A DNA stretch of 25,390 bases from Hungateiclostridiaceae bacterium UBA1305 (lineage in GTDB: Bacteria; Bacillota; Clostridia; Acetivibrionales; DTU013), in NCBI GenBank assembly GCA_002307275.1, contig DBTX01000062.1, positions 1 to 25,390 of the forward strand. Direction: 5' to 3'. The notes under the pieces are model-generated. The model had not been told where the DNA came from. It was given only the letters and a program-made list of their open reading frames with translations, and did no database searches. The position numbers were made by a program, and so were the translations under genes. Shown in pieces: positions 7,548 through 15,246 of the stretch (position 1 is the first letter of the stretch; every line of letters starts with the position of its first letter).

Positions 7548-7694
7548 ATGGATGCAGGCGTTATTATGGTTATTGTTTTCGGCGGATTAATTATCATTGG
7601 AGGTCCTATTGTTTCTCACTATGCTGCAAAATCTTCCGCGAGGTCGGAAGCGGCCGAAAAAGCAAAAGCGGCGGCAAAACAGAAACTGCAGTAG
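7548..7694 (+). CDS. 48-residue single-span membrane protein
   Basis: Starts at an ATG with GGTGGAGG seven bases upstream, a strong ribosome site. The first half is one membrane segment (VIMVIVFGGLIIIGGPIV), followed by an Ala/Lys/Glu-rich tail (EAAEKAKAAAKQKLQ) that should form a charged helix in the cytoplasm. Too small for confident family assignment. The design of one helix plus a charged tail fits a regulator or accessory subunit of a membrane complex, but that is inference. It is probably co-transcribed with the exported protein upstream. Confidence 0.6.
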   Translation: MDAGVIMVIVFGGLIIIGGPIVSHYAAKSSARSEAAEKAKAAAKQKLQ

Positions 7695-7752
7695 TGATAA
7701 CTCAGGGAAAGAAGAAATAGAACAGTTATATCGATTAAAATAGTATGTCGGG

Positions 7753-7830
7753 TAAAAGGGCATGTTTCATTTGATGCGTGCCCCAATACCTTTTAGTATA
7801 AATTCGATCCTTATCGAATCAAGAAGGGGG
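7753..7830 (+). promoter_or_regulatory. Structured leader upstream of the YitT-family gene
   Basis: TAAAAGG (7753-7759) can pair with CCTTTTA (7789-7795), enclosing GCAT/ATGC and GGGCA/TGCCC pairings. A second repeat, ATTCGAT-CCTT-ATCGAAT (7802-7819), sits just ahead of the GAAGGGGG ribosome site. No known riboswitch class was recognised. It may be an RNA element or an operator. Confidence 0.35.
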
Positions 7831-7835
7831 TAAAT

Positions 7836-8696
7836 ATGCCACATAGAAAAAATAAAATCAGACGAGGGATAACCAAGTATGTATTTTTGTTTCTTGGCTC
7901 TATATTGGCGGCTGTCGGACTTGAGATTTTTCTGATACCGAACAATGTAATTGACGGAGGAATCGTAGGCATTTCCATTATAACCAGTCATTTATCGAAG
8001 ATATCTTTGAGTATTTTTATAGTTCTGTTTAATATCCCATTTCTGTTTGTGGGCTATAAAAATATTGGGAAGACCTTCGTGATCTCCTCATTATTTGCCA
8101 TTGTTTCGTTGTCGGCCTGGACGGCAGTATTGCATCCGGTTCCGGGTGTTACAAAGGATGTCCTTCTTGCAGCCGTGTTCGGTGGAATTACTCTGGGCCT
8201 GGGCGTAGGTATTATTATTCGTTATGGAGGTTCGCTGGACGGCACTGAAATGATTGCCATTATGCTAAGTAAGCGAAGTTCGTTTTCAGTCGGTGAGATA
8301 GTGATGTTCTTCAATGTCTTCATTTTAAGCAGTGCGGGACTTGTATTTGGATGGGACAGGGCAATGTATTCACTCATTGCCTATTTTATTGCGTATAAAG
8401 TTATTGATATCGTAATAGATGGTCTTGACGAAGCCAAGGCGGCTTTCATCGTATCGGATAATGTAAAGGAAATTGCGGAAGCGATCATTGCACGGTTAGG
8501 CAGGGGAGTTACCTATCTGGATGGGAAAGGCGGCTTTTCCAAGGAAGATAAGACAATTATCTATACCGTTGTGAACAGGATAGAAGTATCCAAACTCAAA
8601 TCAATCATTGAGGACAAGGATGAGAATGCGTTTGTGACGATTACGGACGTATCCGATGTATTTGGCGGCAAGCATAAGAAGAGATCTATCCACTAG
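7836..8696 (+). CDS. YitT-family membrane protein with C-terminal DUF2179 domain
   Basis: A 286-residue protein. Residues 10-200 hold about five or six membrane segments of the YitT/DUF161 type: GLEIFLIPNNVIDGGIVGISI, then RYGGSLDGTEMIAIMLSKR with its conserved GG-x-D-G-T loop. Residues 205-280 form the soluble DUF2179 domain, ending in DENAFVTITDVSDVFGGKH, a typical C-terminus for this family. Proteins of this kind are widespread in Firmicutes, often several per genome; their transported substrate is not established. GAAGGGGG seven bases before the ATG supports the start. Convergent with the Rieske oxidoreductase gene. Confidence 0.92.
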   Translation: MPHRKNKIRRGITKYVFLFLGSILAAVGLEIFLIPNNVIDGGIVGISIITSHLSKISLSIFIVLFNIPFLFVGYKNIGKTFVISSLFAIVSLSAWTAVLHPVPGVTKDVLLAAVFGGITLGLGVGIIIRYGGSLDGTEMIAIMLSKRSSFSVGEIVMFFNVFILSSAGLVFGWDRAMYSLIAYFIAYKVIDIVIDGLDEAKAAFIVSDNVKEIAEAIIARLGRGVTYLDGKGGFSKEDKTIIYTVVNRIEVSKLKSIIEDKDENAFVTITDVSDVFGGKHKKRSIH

Positions 8697-8783
8697 CAAA
8701 AGAGCACATGGGTATCCACTTTACAAATATTCTATATGGCACAGGCGCACAAAAGCACTGGCATTATTATGTCTTGTTTATAG

Positions 8784-10322
8784 TTACAGGTCCTCCAACA
8801 GCCTAATACATTCGAGTGCCGGTCCTTCAATGATGTCGCCCGTATAAGTGAATCTTGAGCCGTGGCAGGGGCAGTCCCAGGACAGTTCCGCGGAATTCCA
8901 CTTCAGCTCGCAGCCGATATGGGTACAGGTGGTGCTCACAAAGTGCTGGTTTCCATCCATATCGCGGTATACGCCTGTCTTGTGGCCGCCAGCCTCCATA
9001 ATGGCAGCCTCGCCCTTTTCCATATCAAATGATTTTGTTGGAATATTGAGTTTGCCTGAGATGTAATTTTTAGCCACATCTGCATTCTCAGCCACAAAGT
9101 TTTTTGCCGAGGCGACCGGAGTGAAACGTCCCGGGTCGTAGACCGGAGCCCATGGACTGTCGCCCCGTATAATCAGATCCGTAATGATGGCGGCGGCTGC
9201 CGTTCCATTGCTCATGCCCCATTTTGCAAAGCCTGTTGCCAGGTATATCCTGTTTCTGCCTGAAGTAAGATGCCCGACAATCGGGATCTCATCCATAGCG
9301 GTATAATCCTGTGCCGACCATCTGTATGGGATGTCGATCACATCAAAGTTTGACTCCGCAAATTTGCGAAGGATCTCATAATGTTTGTGCATATCCGTGC
9401 CGTGGCCGGTTTTGTGATGTTCGCCTCCCAGGATCAGAAGTTCACGGTCTCCGTCTGCGCAGGTCCGTAAAGAACGACCGGGATCCTCTGCGGTGATATA
9501 CATGCCTTCAGGCAATGTTCCCCTGATATACATCCCCATCAGGTAGGAACGTTCCGGGTAAATCCTTGTGAAATACAGCCCAGGCAAATCGTAGAACGGA
9601 TAATGCGAGGCGATCACAACGCTTTTTGCCCTGATTTTGGCACCGTTATCCATAACCACCGTATGCCAGTCGCCTTCAAAGAATTTGACTGCCCGTGATT
9701 GTTCAAAAATCCTGCAGTCATCGCCGTGTATCGCAGCTGCCAGCGCCAGCAGGTATTTGCGCGGGTGGAACTGCGCCTGGTTGTCGAATCTCATGACGCC
9801 CAATACCCTGTACGGCAGCTGCAGCCTGTCGGTATATTCAGCCGGTATACCCAGCCTGACTGCAGCAGTGACTTCATCCTGCAGTTTCTGAACATATTCT
9901 TCATCTTCTGTATAAACATAGGCAGGCAGTCTTTTAAAATCGCATTCTATATGGAATTCCTGTATTATTCTTTCAACCAGGTCGATAGCCGTCTGGTTTG
10001 CCGTTGCATATTGCTGTGCTTTCTCTTCTCCGACTTTCCTCATCATTTTGTCATAGATCAGTGAATGCTGGGAGGTGATTTTTGCTGTGGTATGGCCGGA
10101 AACGCCCTTTGCGATGCGATTCGAATCAATGACTGCCACCCTTATACCCTCCTTGCGGAGAAGGTATGCCGTCGTAAGCCCTGTGATCCCTCCGCCCACA
10201 ATGGCGACATCCACTTCCATTTCTCCCTTGGCCTGTGGGTAGTCCGTATCCTCCGTTGAGGCGAGCCAGTATGATACAGGTACGCCTGTCAGCTTGTCTT
10301 CTTCATGAACTTCCTTATCCAT
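8784..10322 (-). CDS. FAD-dependent oxidoreductase with C-terminal Rieske [2Fe-2S] domain
   Basis: A 512-residue two-domain redox protein similar to Bacillus YhfW. The N-terminal FAD domain (about residues 30-410, DAO/glycine oxidase type) has the dinucleotide fold GGGITG at 43-48 and a late FAD-contact block, YLATGFAKWGMSNGTAAAA. The C-terminal Rieske domain (about 425-512) has CTHIGC (C466, H468, C471) and CPCHGS (C484, C486, H487), so both cluster ligands and the disulfide cysteines of the bc1-type Rieske fold are present. It probably oxidises a small amine or similar substrate and passes electrons through the cluster; substrate unknown. Start at the ATG 10320-10322 because GGAGG sits upstream; an in-frame ATG 19 codons earlier lacks one. 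Confidence 0.9.
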   Translation of the reverse strand: MDKEVHEEDKLTGVPVSYWLASTEDTDYPQAKGEMEVDVAIVGGGITGLTTAYLLRKEGIRVAVIDSNRIAKGVSGHTTAKITSQHSLIYDKMMRKVGEEKAQQYATANQTAIDLVERIIQEFHIECDFKRLPAYVYTEDEEYVQKLQDEVTAAVRLGIPAEYTDRLQLPYRVLGVMRFDNQAQFHPRKYLLALAAAIHGDDCRIFEQSRAVKFFEGDWHTVVMDNGAKIRAKSVVIASHYPFYDLPGLYFTRIYPERSYLMGMYIRGTLPEGMYITAEDPGRSLRTCADGDRELLILGGEHHKTGHGTDMHKHYEILRKFAESNFDVIDIPYRWSAQDYTAMDEIPIVGHLTSGRNRIYLATGFAKWGMSNGTAAAAIITDLIIRGDSPWAPVYDPGRFTPVASAKNFVAENADVAKNYISGKLNIPTKSFDMEKGEAAIMEAGGHKTGVYRDMDGNQHFVSTTCTHIGCELKWNSAELSWDCPCHGSRFTYTGDIIEGPALECIRLLEDL

Positions 10323-10473
10323 ACCGATTCCTCCGCTGCTTATCATGCAAAAGTATTTGCGATAACATGCTTTTTGCACTTGTATTATTTTTGTACTTCA
10401 ATCAATAATGGTCTATCGTCTCTTATAATTTGCAAAAACGTTGATTTAATACATATCGCAGTTTTGCAGGATA

Positions 10474-10503
10474 AGTAAAAAAAGCTGCCTGTTGAGGCAG
10501 CTT
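10474..10503 (-). terminator. Rho-independent terminator of the DUF1189 gene
   Basis: On the minus strand AAGCTGCC, loop TCAACA, GGCAGCTT, then a run of seven T. This ends transcription coming from the DUF1189 gene and separates it from the Rieske gene. Confidence 0.85.
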
Positions 10504-10534
10504 AACTATTTTACGGACAGGAAGTCTTATCATT

Positions 10535-10625
10535 TATAACGAGGCGAAAGATGTCCCCCACCCCGGATGCATGGGCGAGCAGCAAGCTTAGCTTGCGACC
10601 AGCCTCGTTGAAACGATGCGTTATA
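10535..10625. repeat. Folded palindromic element
   Basis: Nested pairings: TATAACG (10535-10541) with CGTTATA (10619-10625), alternatively AACGAGGC (10538-10545) with GCCTCGTT (10602-10609), and an inner hairpin GCAAGC-TTA-GCTTGC (10572-10586). It ends three bases short of the stop codon of the DUF1189 gene. The GGGGGACAT string within it, on the minus strand, recalls the other GGGGACA repeats in the window. Confidence 0.5.
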
Positions 10626-10627
10626 GG

Positions 10628-11425
10628 TCATTCGATATGTGTATTTTCACTGTGATAGCTGTCGATTTCCTTTTTTATGGAATTTATAGCGCCATACACA
10701 TAAACGGCGGCAATGACATAGTACAACAGCCACATGTAAGGCGCATGCAGCAGCATGCCGAGTAAGGTACATATTAGCAAAGGCAGTGTCAATGAAAATG
10801 CACTGATTTTGAAAATACTCTGATAACTTAGTTTGGTCTTTCTGACAGAGTTGATGATCATCCCTATAAGACTGACAATAAGAGCATTGATAAATTTTGC
10901 GCAGATGAAAAGGATTATTCCGAACATGAAAAAGAATATTCCAAGAGGCTTCATCATTGGAAGCGCCTCTTTTATGTCTGCCTTCGTAAGAGTGAACCCC
11001 TTGAATACTGACAGGTTTGTAACCTGCCTGTTCACATAGGTTTTCTGGATCATCTTGTCCTTTGTGATCAGGATGGCACTGTCATAGTCTTCAAGAATGG
11101 ATTCGTCAGGGCTGTCAGAAGTATCTATGATAACCGGGTATTCGGACTCACCGAGTTTTACAGGCATATTACCCTTAACATGAAGCTCACCGTCGGATAA
11201 TGTAAAATCAGGAACAGCTGAGTCAAAGCTTGAGATTACTCCATCAATGGCTGTATTAAATGTGCCCAATACCGGAATATAGCTGATGATCCCGATCGAC
11301 ATGGCCAGCAGCAGAAGGTATACGACTGCCTTGCCCGTGCCCTGTCTCAGGAAATATCTGTAGTTGTCGAAACCTGCCATGCTGTAATATATGCGCGTAA
11401 AAAAATTCAATTTGGGTTCGTTCAT
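10628..11425 (-). CDS. DUF1189-family membrane protein
   Basis: A 265-residue protein of the DUF1189 family. A hydrophobic segment near residues 35-55 follows the N-terminal FFTRIYYSMAGFDNYRYFLRQ block. An extracytoplasmic domain of about 100 residues (SFDSAVPDFTLSDGELHVKG and what follows, the family hallmark) comes next, then several C-terminal membrane segments. Function is unknown; in other Firmicutes family members sit near sugar-use or envelope genes. I chose the ATG at 11423-11425 because GGAGG lies seven bases upstream; the reading frame is open for 27 further codons but without a comparable site. Its 5' end faces the GntR gene. Confidence 0.85.
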   Translation of the reverse strand: MNEPKLNFFTRIYYSMAGFDNYRYFLRQGTGKAVVYLLLLAMSIGIISYIPVLGTFNTAIDGVISSFDSAVPDFTLSDGELHVKGNMPVKLGESEYPVIIDTSDSPDESILEDYDSAILITKDKMIQKTYVNRQVTNLSVFKGFTLTKADIKEALPMMKPLGIFFFMFGIILFICAKFINALIVSLIGMIINSVRKTKLSYQSIFKISAFSLTLPLLICTLLGMLLHAPYMWLLYYVIAAVYVYGAINSIKKEIDSYHSENTHIE

Positions 11426-11642
11426 AAAGCCCTCCTGTATATGTTTGTTACATACTACTATACGTTGCTTATTGAAACAGAGTCTTGTGAAATTTTTGAA
11501 GTTCACCCTAACATTATACTATTATATATTGTTTCAGGCAATTTAAAATATGGGACATGCCTGCAGCCTTTTTTCAACGCTCAGTCTTTTTTCACGGCCT
11601 TTTTTCACAAACGGATTCAAGACGAAAAAATGAAAATTCATA

Positions 11643-11671
11643 TTGACACTGTATATGCACAGTATTATACT
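11643..11671 (+). promoter_or_regulatory. Strong sigma-A promoter of the GntR-ABC operon
   Basis: TTGACA (11643-11648), 17-base spacer, TATACT (11666-11671). The -35 is perfect and the spacing optimal. The 294-base gap from 11426 upstream of the regulator otherwise holds no gene that I could recognise. Confidence 0.8.
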
Positions 11672-11694
11672 GTATATATCGCAATATATACAGT
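11648..11694 (+). promoter_or_regulatory. Operator pair for the GntR-type repressor
   Basis: Two inverted repeats lie on the promoter. ACTGT (11648-11652) and ACAGT (11659-11663) sit within the spacer. ACTGTATATA (11669-11678) and TATATACAGT (11685-11694), a perfect ten-base pair with a six-base gap, starts in the -10 box and covers the transcription start. The placement fits autorepression by the regulator encoded next. Confidence 0.65.
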
Positions 11695-11719
11695 TGATTT
11701 TGAAAATAGAGGTGAAGAA

Positions 11720-12097
11720 TTGTTTATTGCATTGTCAAACAGTGAGCCGGCACCACTGTATGAACAAATCGAAAAGCAGGTAATCGAGCAGATTATGAGT
11801 GGAAAACTGTCTCCGGGGTACATGCTTCCATCCATACGCGCACTTGCAAAAGAGCTCGAAATCAGTGTAATTACTGTAAAAAAGGCATATGAGGATCTGG
11901 AGTCGGGCGGCTACATTGTAACCAGCCCGGGCAAGGGTTCCTTTGTTGCCGAAGCGGGTGCTGAATTTGTCCGTGAGACCAGACTGAAAAACATACAGCA
12001 GACCTTTGAACAGGGAATAGAGGAATGCAGGAGTTTGGGCATGGACGATGGCACGATCGTCAAGACCTTCAGGGATATATTGGGCACGCTTTTGTAA
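11720..12097 (+). CDS. GntR-family (YtrA-type) transcriptional repressor
   Basis: A 125-residue regulator. The winged helix at about residues 10-75 carries the family signature: PLYEQIEKQVIEQIMSGKL, LPSIRALAKELEISVITVKK (recognition helix) and GGYIVTSPGKGSFVA. The short C-terminal tail with no ligand domain marks the YtrA subfamily, which usually controls a following ABC transporter. The reading frame is open far upstream, but AGAGGTG just ahead of the TTG at 11720 and the normal family length favour that start. The upstream frame also runs through the promoter. The ABC ATPase gene begins 22 bases later. Confidence 0.9.
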   Translation: MFIALSNSEPAPLYEQIEKQVIEQIMSGKLSPGYMLPSIRALAKELEISVITVKKAYEDLESGGYIVTSPGKGSFVAEAGAEFVRETRLKNIQQTFEQGIEECRSLGMDDGTIVKTFRDILGTLL

Positions 12098-12119
12098 GGT
12101 GCTGAACGGAGTGATGGGA

Positions 12120-13022
12120 ATGAATGAGATAATGTTTAGGGATGAAATGATCTTAAAAGTAAACGCGTTGAACAAGTCCTATGATAAATTTGCGCTGAAG
12201 GATGTCGGGCTTCAGATACCAAAGGGTTACATCATGGGCTTTGTCGGAAGAAATGGTGCAGGTAAAAGCACTACGATCAAATGTATGATGGACCTGATCT
12301 CTTTTGATTCGGGTTCCATTGAAATATTCGGCCTTGACAGCAGGGGCCACTCGGATGAAATCAAGAGAAGGGTCGGGTATGTGGGAGAAGAACAGTACTT
12401 TTATGAAAACATGAGCGTTAATTGGTCGATGAATTTTTTCGGCGGGTTCTTTCCGGGCTGGGATAGGAAAACCTGTGATAAGCTGCTCAAAAGGTTCGAA
12501 CTGGATCCTTCCAAAAAAGTCGGGGAACTGTCAAAGGGAATGAAAATGAAGCTGGCACTTACACTGGCCCTGGGTCACCGGCCCGAGCTATTGATCCTTG
12601 ATGAGCCGACTTCCGGCCTGGACCCGGTTATTCGGAATGAACTTCTGGAGCTGTTTCTGGAAATTGTTCAGGATGAGAACTGTTCCATTTTCTTCTCCTC
12701 TCATATTACAAGCGATATTGAAAAGATCGCTGATTTTGTTACGATTATTGATAATGGCAAAATCGTAATCAGTGATGAGAAGGACGCAATACTGGAAAGC
12801 TGGAAGCTGTTCAAGGTTGAAAACAGCTGCCAGAATCAGGAAATATTAAAAATGCTGGTGGGTGTCAAAAAAGGAGAATTCGGCTTCAGCGGAATAACGG
12901 ACAGATCGGATGGATTTATCAACGAATTCGGTAAATCGTTCCCCAAGGGGAATTACAAAATGGAAAAAATAACTTTGGATGAGCTGCTGGTCAGAATTGT
13001 AAAGGAGAGTGAAGCGATATGA
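12120..13022 (+). CDS. ABC transporter ATP-binding protein
   Basis: A 300-residue ATPase. Walker A is GRNGAGKST (residues 43-51), signature LSKGMKMKL (137-145), Walker B LLILDE (157-162), and the H-loop His is 195 in SSHITSD. The sequence falls in the BcrA/YtrB/PmtA-type exporters. The nucleotide-binding domain is followed by a 90-residue C-terminal extension seen in that group. I placed the start at the ATG at 12120, with GGAG eight bases upstream; an ATG at 12147 preceded by AGGGATGAA is an alternative. The stop overlaps the permease start by four bases (ATGA), so translation is probably coupled. Confidence 0.92.
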   Translation: MNEIMFRDEMILKVNALNKSYDKFALKDVGLQIPKGYIMGFVGRNGAGKSTTIKCMMDLISFDSGSIEIFGLDSRGHSDEIKRRVGYVGEEQYFYENMSVNWSMNFFGGFFPGWDRKTCDKLLKRFELDPSKKVGELSKGMKMKLALTLALGHRPELLILDEPTSGLDPVIRNELLELFLEIVQDENCSIFFSSHITSDIEKIADFVTIIDNGKIVISDEKDAILESWKLFKVENSCQNQEILKMLVGVKKGEFGFSGITDRSDGFINEFGKSFPKGNYKMEKITLDELLVRIVKESEAI

Positions 13023-13717
13023 TGAAGCAGGTGTTTCGTATTGCTATAAAGGATTTTCAAGTACAATTGAAATCCATTTTGAGTTATCTGGTGATCGGCT
13101 TTGTGATGATAATCGTGTTTTCATTGATAAATTTGATGCAAAAGCAGATGGTTTATGCACTGGTGGCGTTTTCCATACTATATGGTTTTGTAAACAAGGC
13201 CTTATATGAAGATGAAAGAAATAATACGCTGAGACTTTTGGCAGCTATGCCTGCCAAGAGAGATGTGATCGTCTATGCAAGGTATTTGAGTACAGGTGTG
13301 TTTATGTTTGCACTGTGCCTTACAATGATGCTCATAACGGGATTTACTGATTTGATTGTGCTTTCAACGGTAGAGCCGACGTTAGTAATAATTATTGCGA
13401 GTATTTTTATGGTTTTCATGATCTTATTGTCCGTATATCTGCCGCTGGCGTTCAAACTCGGCTACATAAAGGCGGCAGGTATAAACAGGTTTGTACTCCT
13501 TGGCATGTTTGCCCTTGTGGGTGGAGTGACCGCCGTGTTCGCAGCATTAAAAAACAAGGAATCTGATATTCCTCAAAAGTTGAGGGCACTGGATGCGACT
13601 TTTACATCAATGAACCCGGCAATTTTGTTTATAATCCTTACACTTTGTGTGATGATAGCATATTTAGGATCCATGAGAATTTCAATAAAGGTTTTTAGAA
13701 AAAGGGCGCTGTTCTAG
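13019..13717 (+). CDS. ABC-2 type transporter permease
   Basis: A 232-residue membrane protein with about six hydrophobic segments, of the ABC2_membrane_5-like type that partners YtrA-regulated ATPases. The LYEDERNNTLRLLAAMPAKRDVIVYARYL loop after the second segment is the conserved coupling region, which contacts the ATPase. Together with the previous gene it should form an exporter, possibly for a membrane-active peptide or antibiotic, as in the S. aureus Pmt system; that substrate is inference. Only one ATPase and one permease are present here, where Pmt has two of each. Start by ATGA overlap. Confidence 0.88.
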   Translation: MMKQVFRIAIKDFQVQLKSILSYLVIGFVMIIVFSLINLMQKQMVYALVAFSILYGFVNKALYEDERNNTLRLLAAMPAKRDVIVYARYLSTGVFMFALCLTMMLITGFTDLIVLSTVEPTLVIIIASIFMVFMILLSVYLPLAFKLGYIKAAGINRFVLLGMFALVGGVTAVFAALKNKESDIPQKLRALDATFTSMNPAILFIILTLCVMIAYLGSMRISIKVFRKRALF

Positions 13718-13829
13718 CCTGGAGCTTTTGCAACTGGTATTTGATAAAATATTCCTTACCGGGTATAATAGGAAAAGGCAAGCTGGCTTAACAAAAGGCA
13801 TGTGCAAAGTGTCATGGAAAGAGGGAAAA

Positions 13830-14996
13830 ATGTCAAAATTACAGTTGATCGCCACTTCATCTTTCGGGATTGAGGCAGTGGTGGGAAGAGAATTGAACTG
13901 GCTGGGCTATACCGACCAGCATGTGGAAAACGGCAGGGTCACCTTTGCTGGTGATGAAGAGGCGATCTGCAGAACAAACATCTGGCTGCGCACAGCGGAG
14001 CGTATACTCATAAAAATGGGCGAGTTCACAGCTTTGTCCTTTGATGAGCTCTTCGAAGGTACAAAAGCGCTGCCCTGGGATGAATGGCTGCCGGAAAATG
14101 CTGAATTCCCTGTGGATGGACGATCGGTGGATTCGAAACTTTCCAGTGTCCCTGATTGCCAGGCTATTGTTAAAAAAGCTATTGTCGAGAAGATGAAATT
14201 AAGATATAAGAAGCAATGGTTCGATGAAAATGGGCCGCTTTACAGGGTAGAAGTAGGCCTTTTGAAGGATGTCGCTACACTTACGATTGATACGACAGGA
14301 ACAGGCCTTCATAAACGCGGCTACAGAACACTCAACACAGGAGCGCCTCTGAAGGAAACACTTGCCGCCGCCATGCTGATGATCAGCAGATGGAAGCCGG
14401 ACAGAGCGTTGATCGATCCCTTCTGCGGTTCAGGAACGATTCCGATCGAAGCGGCTCTCATAGCAGGTAATATCGCGCCTGGCTCAAAACGCAGTTTTAC
14501 TGCCGAGAGTTGGCGGCAAATGCCTGCGGGATTGTGGACGAAAGCAAGGGAGGAAGCGGCAGACAAGGTAAAAACAGTGTCAGATCTAAGGATCCAGGGT
14601 TCGGATATAGATGAGGAATCGATCGGTATTGCCCGTTACCATGCAGCCCAGGCGGGTGTTGCCCAGAATATACATCTCCAAAGGCTGCCGATGGCAGATA
14701 TCAGTTCCAGGTACAAATATGGCTTCATCGTCTGCAATCCGCCATATGGGGAGAGACTCGGCGAAATGCCGGAGGTGGAGAAGCTCTATAAAGAACTGGG
14801 AGTCGTTTTTAAAAGCTTTGATACCTGGTCCTTTTATGTTATTACTTCCTATATGGACTTTGAAAAGCTTGTAGGCAGGAGAGCCGATAAAAAACGCAAG
14901 CTGTATAACGGAAGGATTCAGTGCAACTATTATCAGTTCTATGGCCCGCCCCCACCAAGGATCAAGTATTCCGACGGAGTGGCGAAGGGTGAATAA
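13830..14996 (+). CDS. THUMP-domain 23S rRNA (guanine-N2)-methyltransferase, RlmL/YpsC-like
   Basis: A 388-residue class I methyltransferase. The N-terminal THUMP RNA-binding domain covers about residues 45-155. The catalytic domain has motif I DPFCGSGT (196-203) and the NPPYGERLG motif IV (303-311), which marks N-methylation of a base, here by homology N2 of a guanine in 23S rRNA. Family members run about 375-390 residues, matching this length. The frame is open 34 codons further upstream, but the ATG at 13830 has GAGGG upstream and starts with the family's usual N-terminus (MSKLQLIATSSFGIEAVVGRE). A terminator follows at 15015-15049. Confidence 0.93.
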   Translation: MSKLQLIATSSFGIEAVVGRELNWLGYTDQHVENGRVTFAGDEEAICRTNIWLRTAERILIKMGEFTALSFDELFEGTKALPWDEWLPENAEFPVDGRSVDSKLSSVPDCQAIVKKAIVEKMKLRYKKQWFDENGPLYRVEVGLLKDVATLTIDTTGTGLHKRGYRTLNTGAPLKETLAAAMLMISRWKPDRALIDPFCGSGTIPIEAALIAGNIAPGSKRSFTAESWRQMPAGLWTKAREEAADKVKTVSDLRIQGSDIDEESIGIARYHAAQAGVAQNIHLQRLPMADISSRYKYGFIVCNPPYGERLGEMPEVEKLYKELGVVFKSFDTWSFYVITSYMDFEKLVGRRADKKRKLYNGRIQCNYYQFYGPPPPRIKYSDGVAKGE

Positions 14997-15014
14997 AACT
15001 TGAGGAAAGACTGG

Positions 15015-15049
15015 AATCTCATATACAGAAATGCATATGAGATTTTTTT
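15015..15049 (+). terminator. Rho-independent terminator after the THUMP methyltransferase gene
   Basis: Stem AATCTCATAT (15015-15024), ten-base loop, ATATGAGATT (15035-15044), merging into a run of eight T ending at 15049. It separates the methyltransferase gene from the aro operon. Confidence 0.88.
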
Positions 15050-15118
15050 GATAGCCATTTATGTCTTTAAGAGTCCGGCACCGATTGTACAAGTTGTAAT
15101 AGGTCAAAGCGATTATGT

Positions 15119-15148
15119 TTGACGAAAGCGAATTATTTATATTATAAT
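15119..15148 (+). promoter_or_regulatory. Sigma-A promoter of the aro operon
   Basis: TTGACG (15119-15124), 18-base spacer, TATAAT (15143-15148), about 100 bases before the aroA start codon. A second TTGACT at 15194-15199 in the leader lacks a convincing -10. No attenuator or riboswitch structure was seen in the leader. Confidence 0.7.
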
Positions 15149-15246
15149 TAACCCAAAATAAATGTCTTAATAAAAGTTGCAAAAATCTTATTTGACTTGG
15201 TTGGATCTGATTTTTGTATTGTAGAATGGTAGGAAGGGTGCATTTT

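Larger units (their letters stand above)
10323..10627. other. 305-base intergenic region, described
   Basis: Between two minus-strand genes. It holds the terminator of the DUF1189 gene (10474-10503), a folded element next to that gene's stop (10535-10625), and a loose TGCAAAA/TTTTGCA pair (10431-10468). No clear promoter for the Rieske gene and no further gene was seen. Confidence 0.55.

Noticed and set aside
11441..11719. N-terminal extension of the GntR regulator
   Set aside because: The frame is open but covers the promoter and operators, and would make the protein much longer than the YtrA family; TTG at 11720 has the ribosome site.
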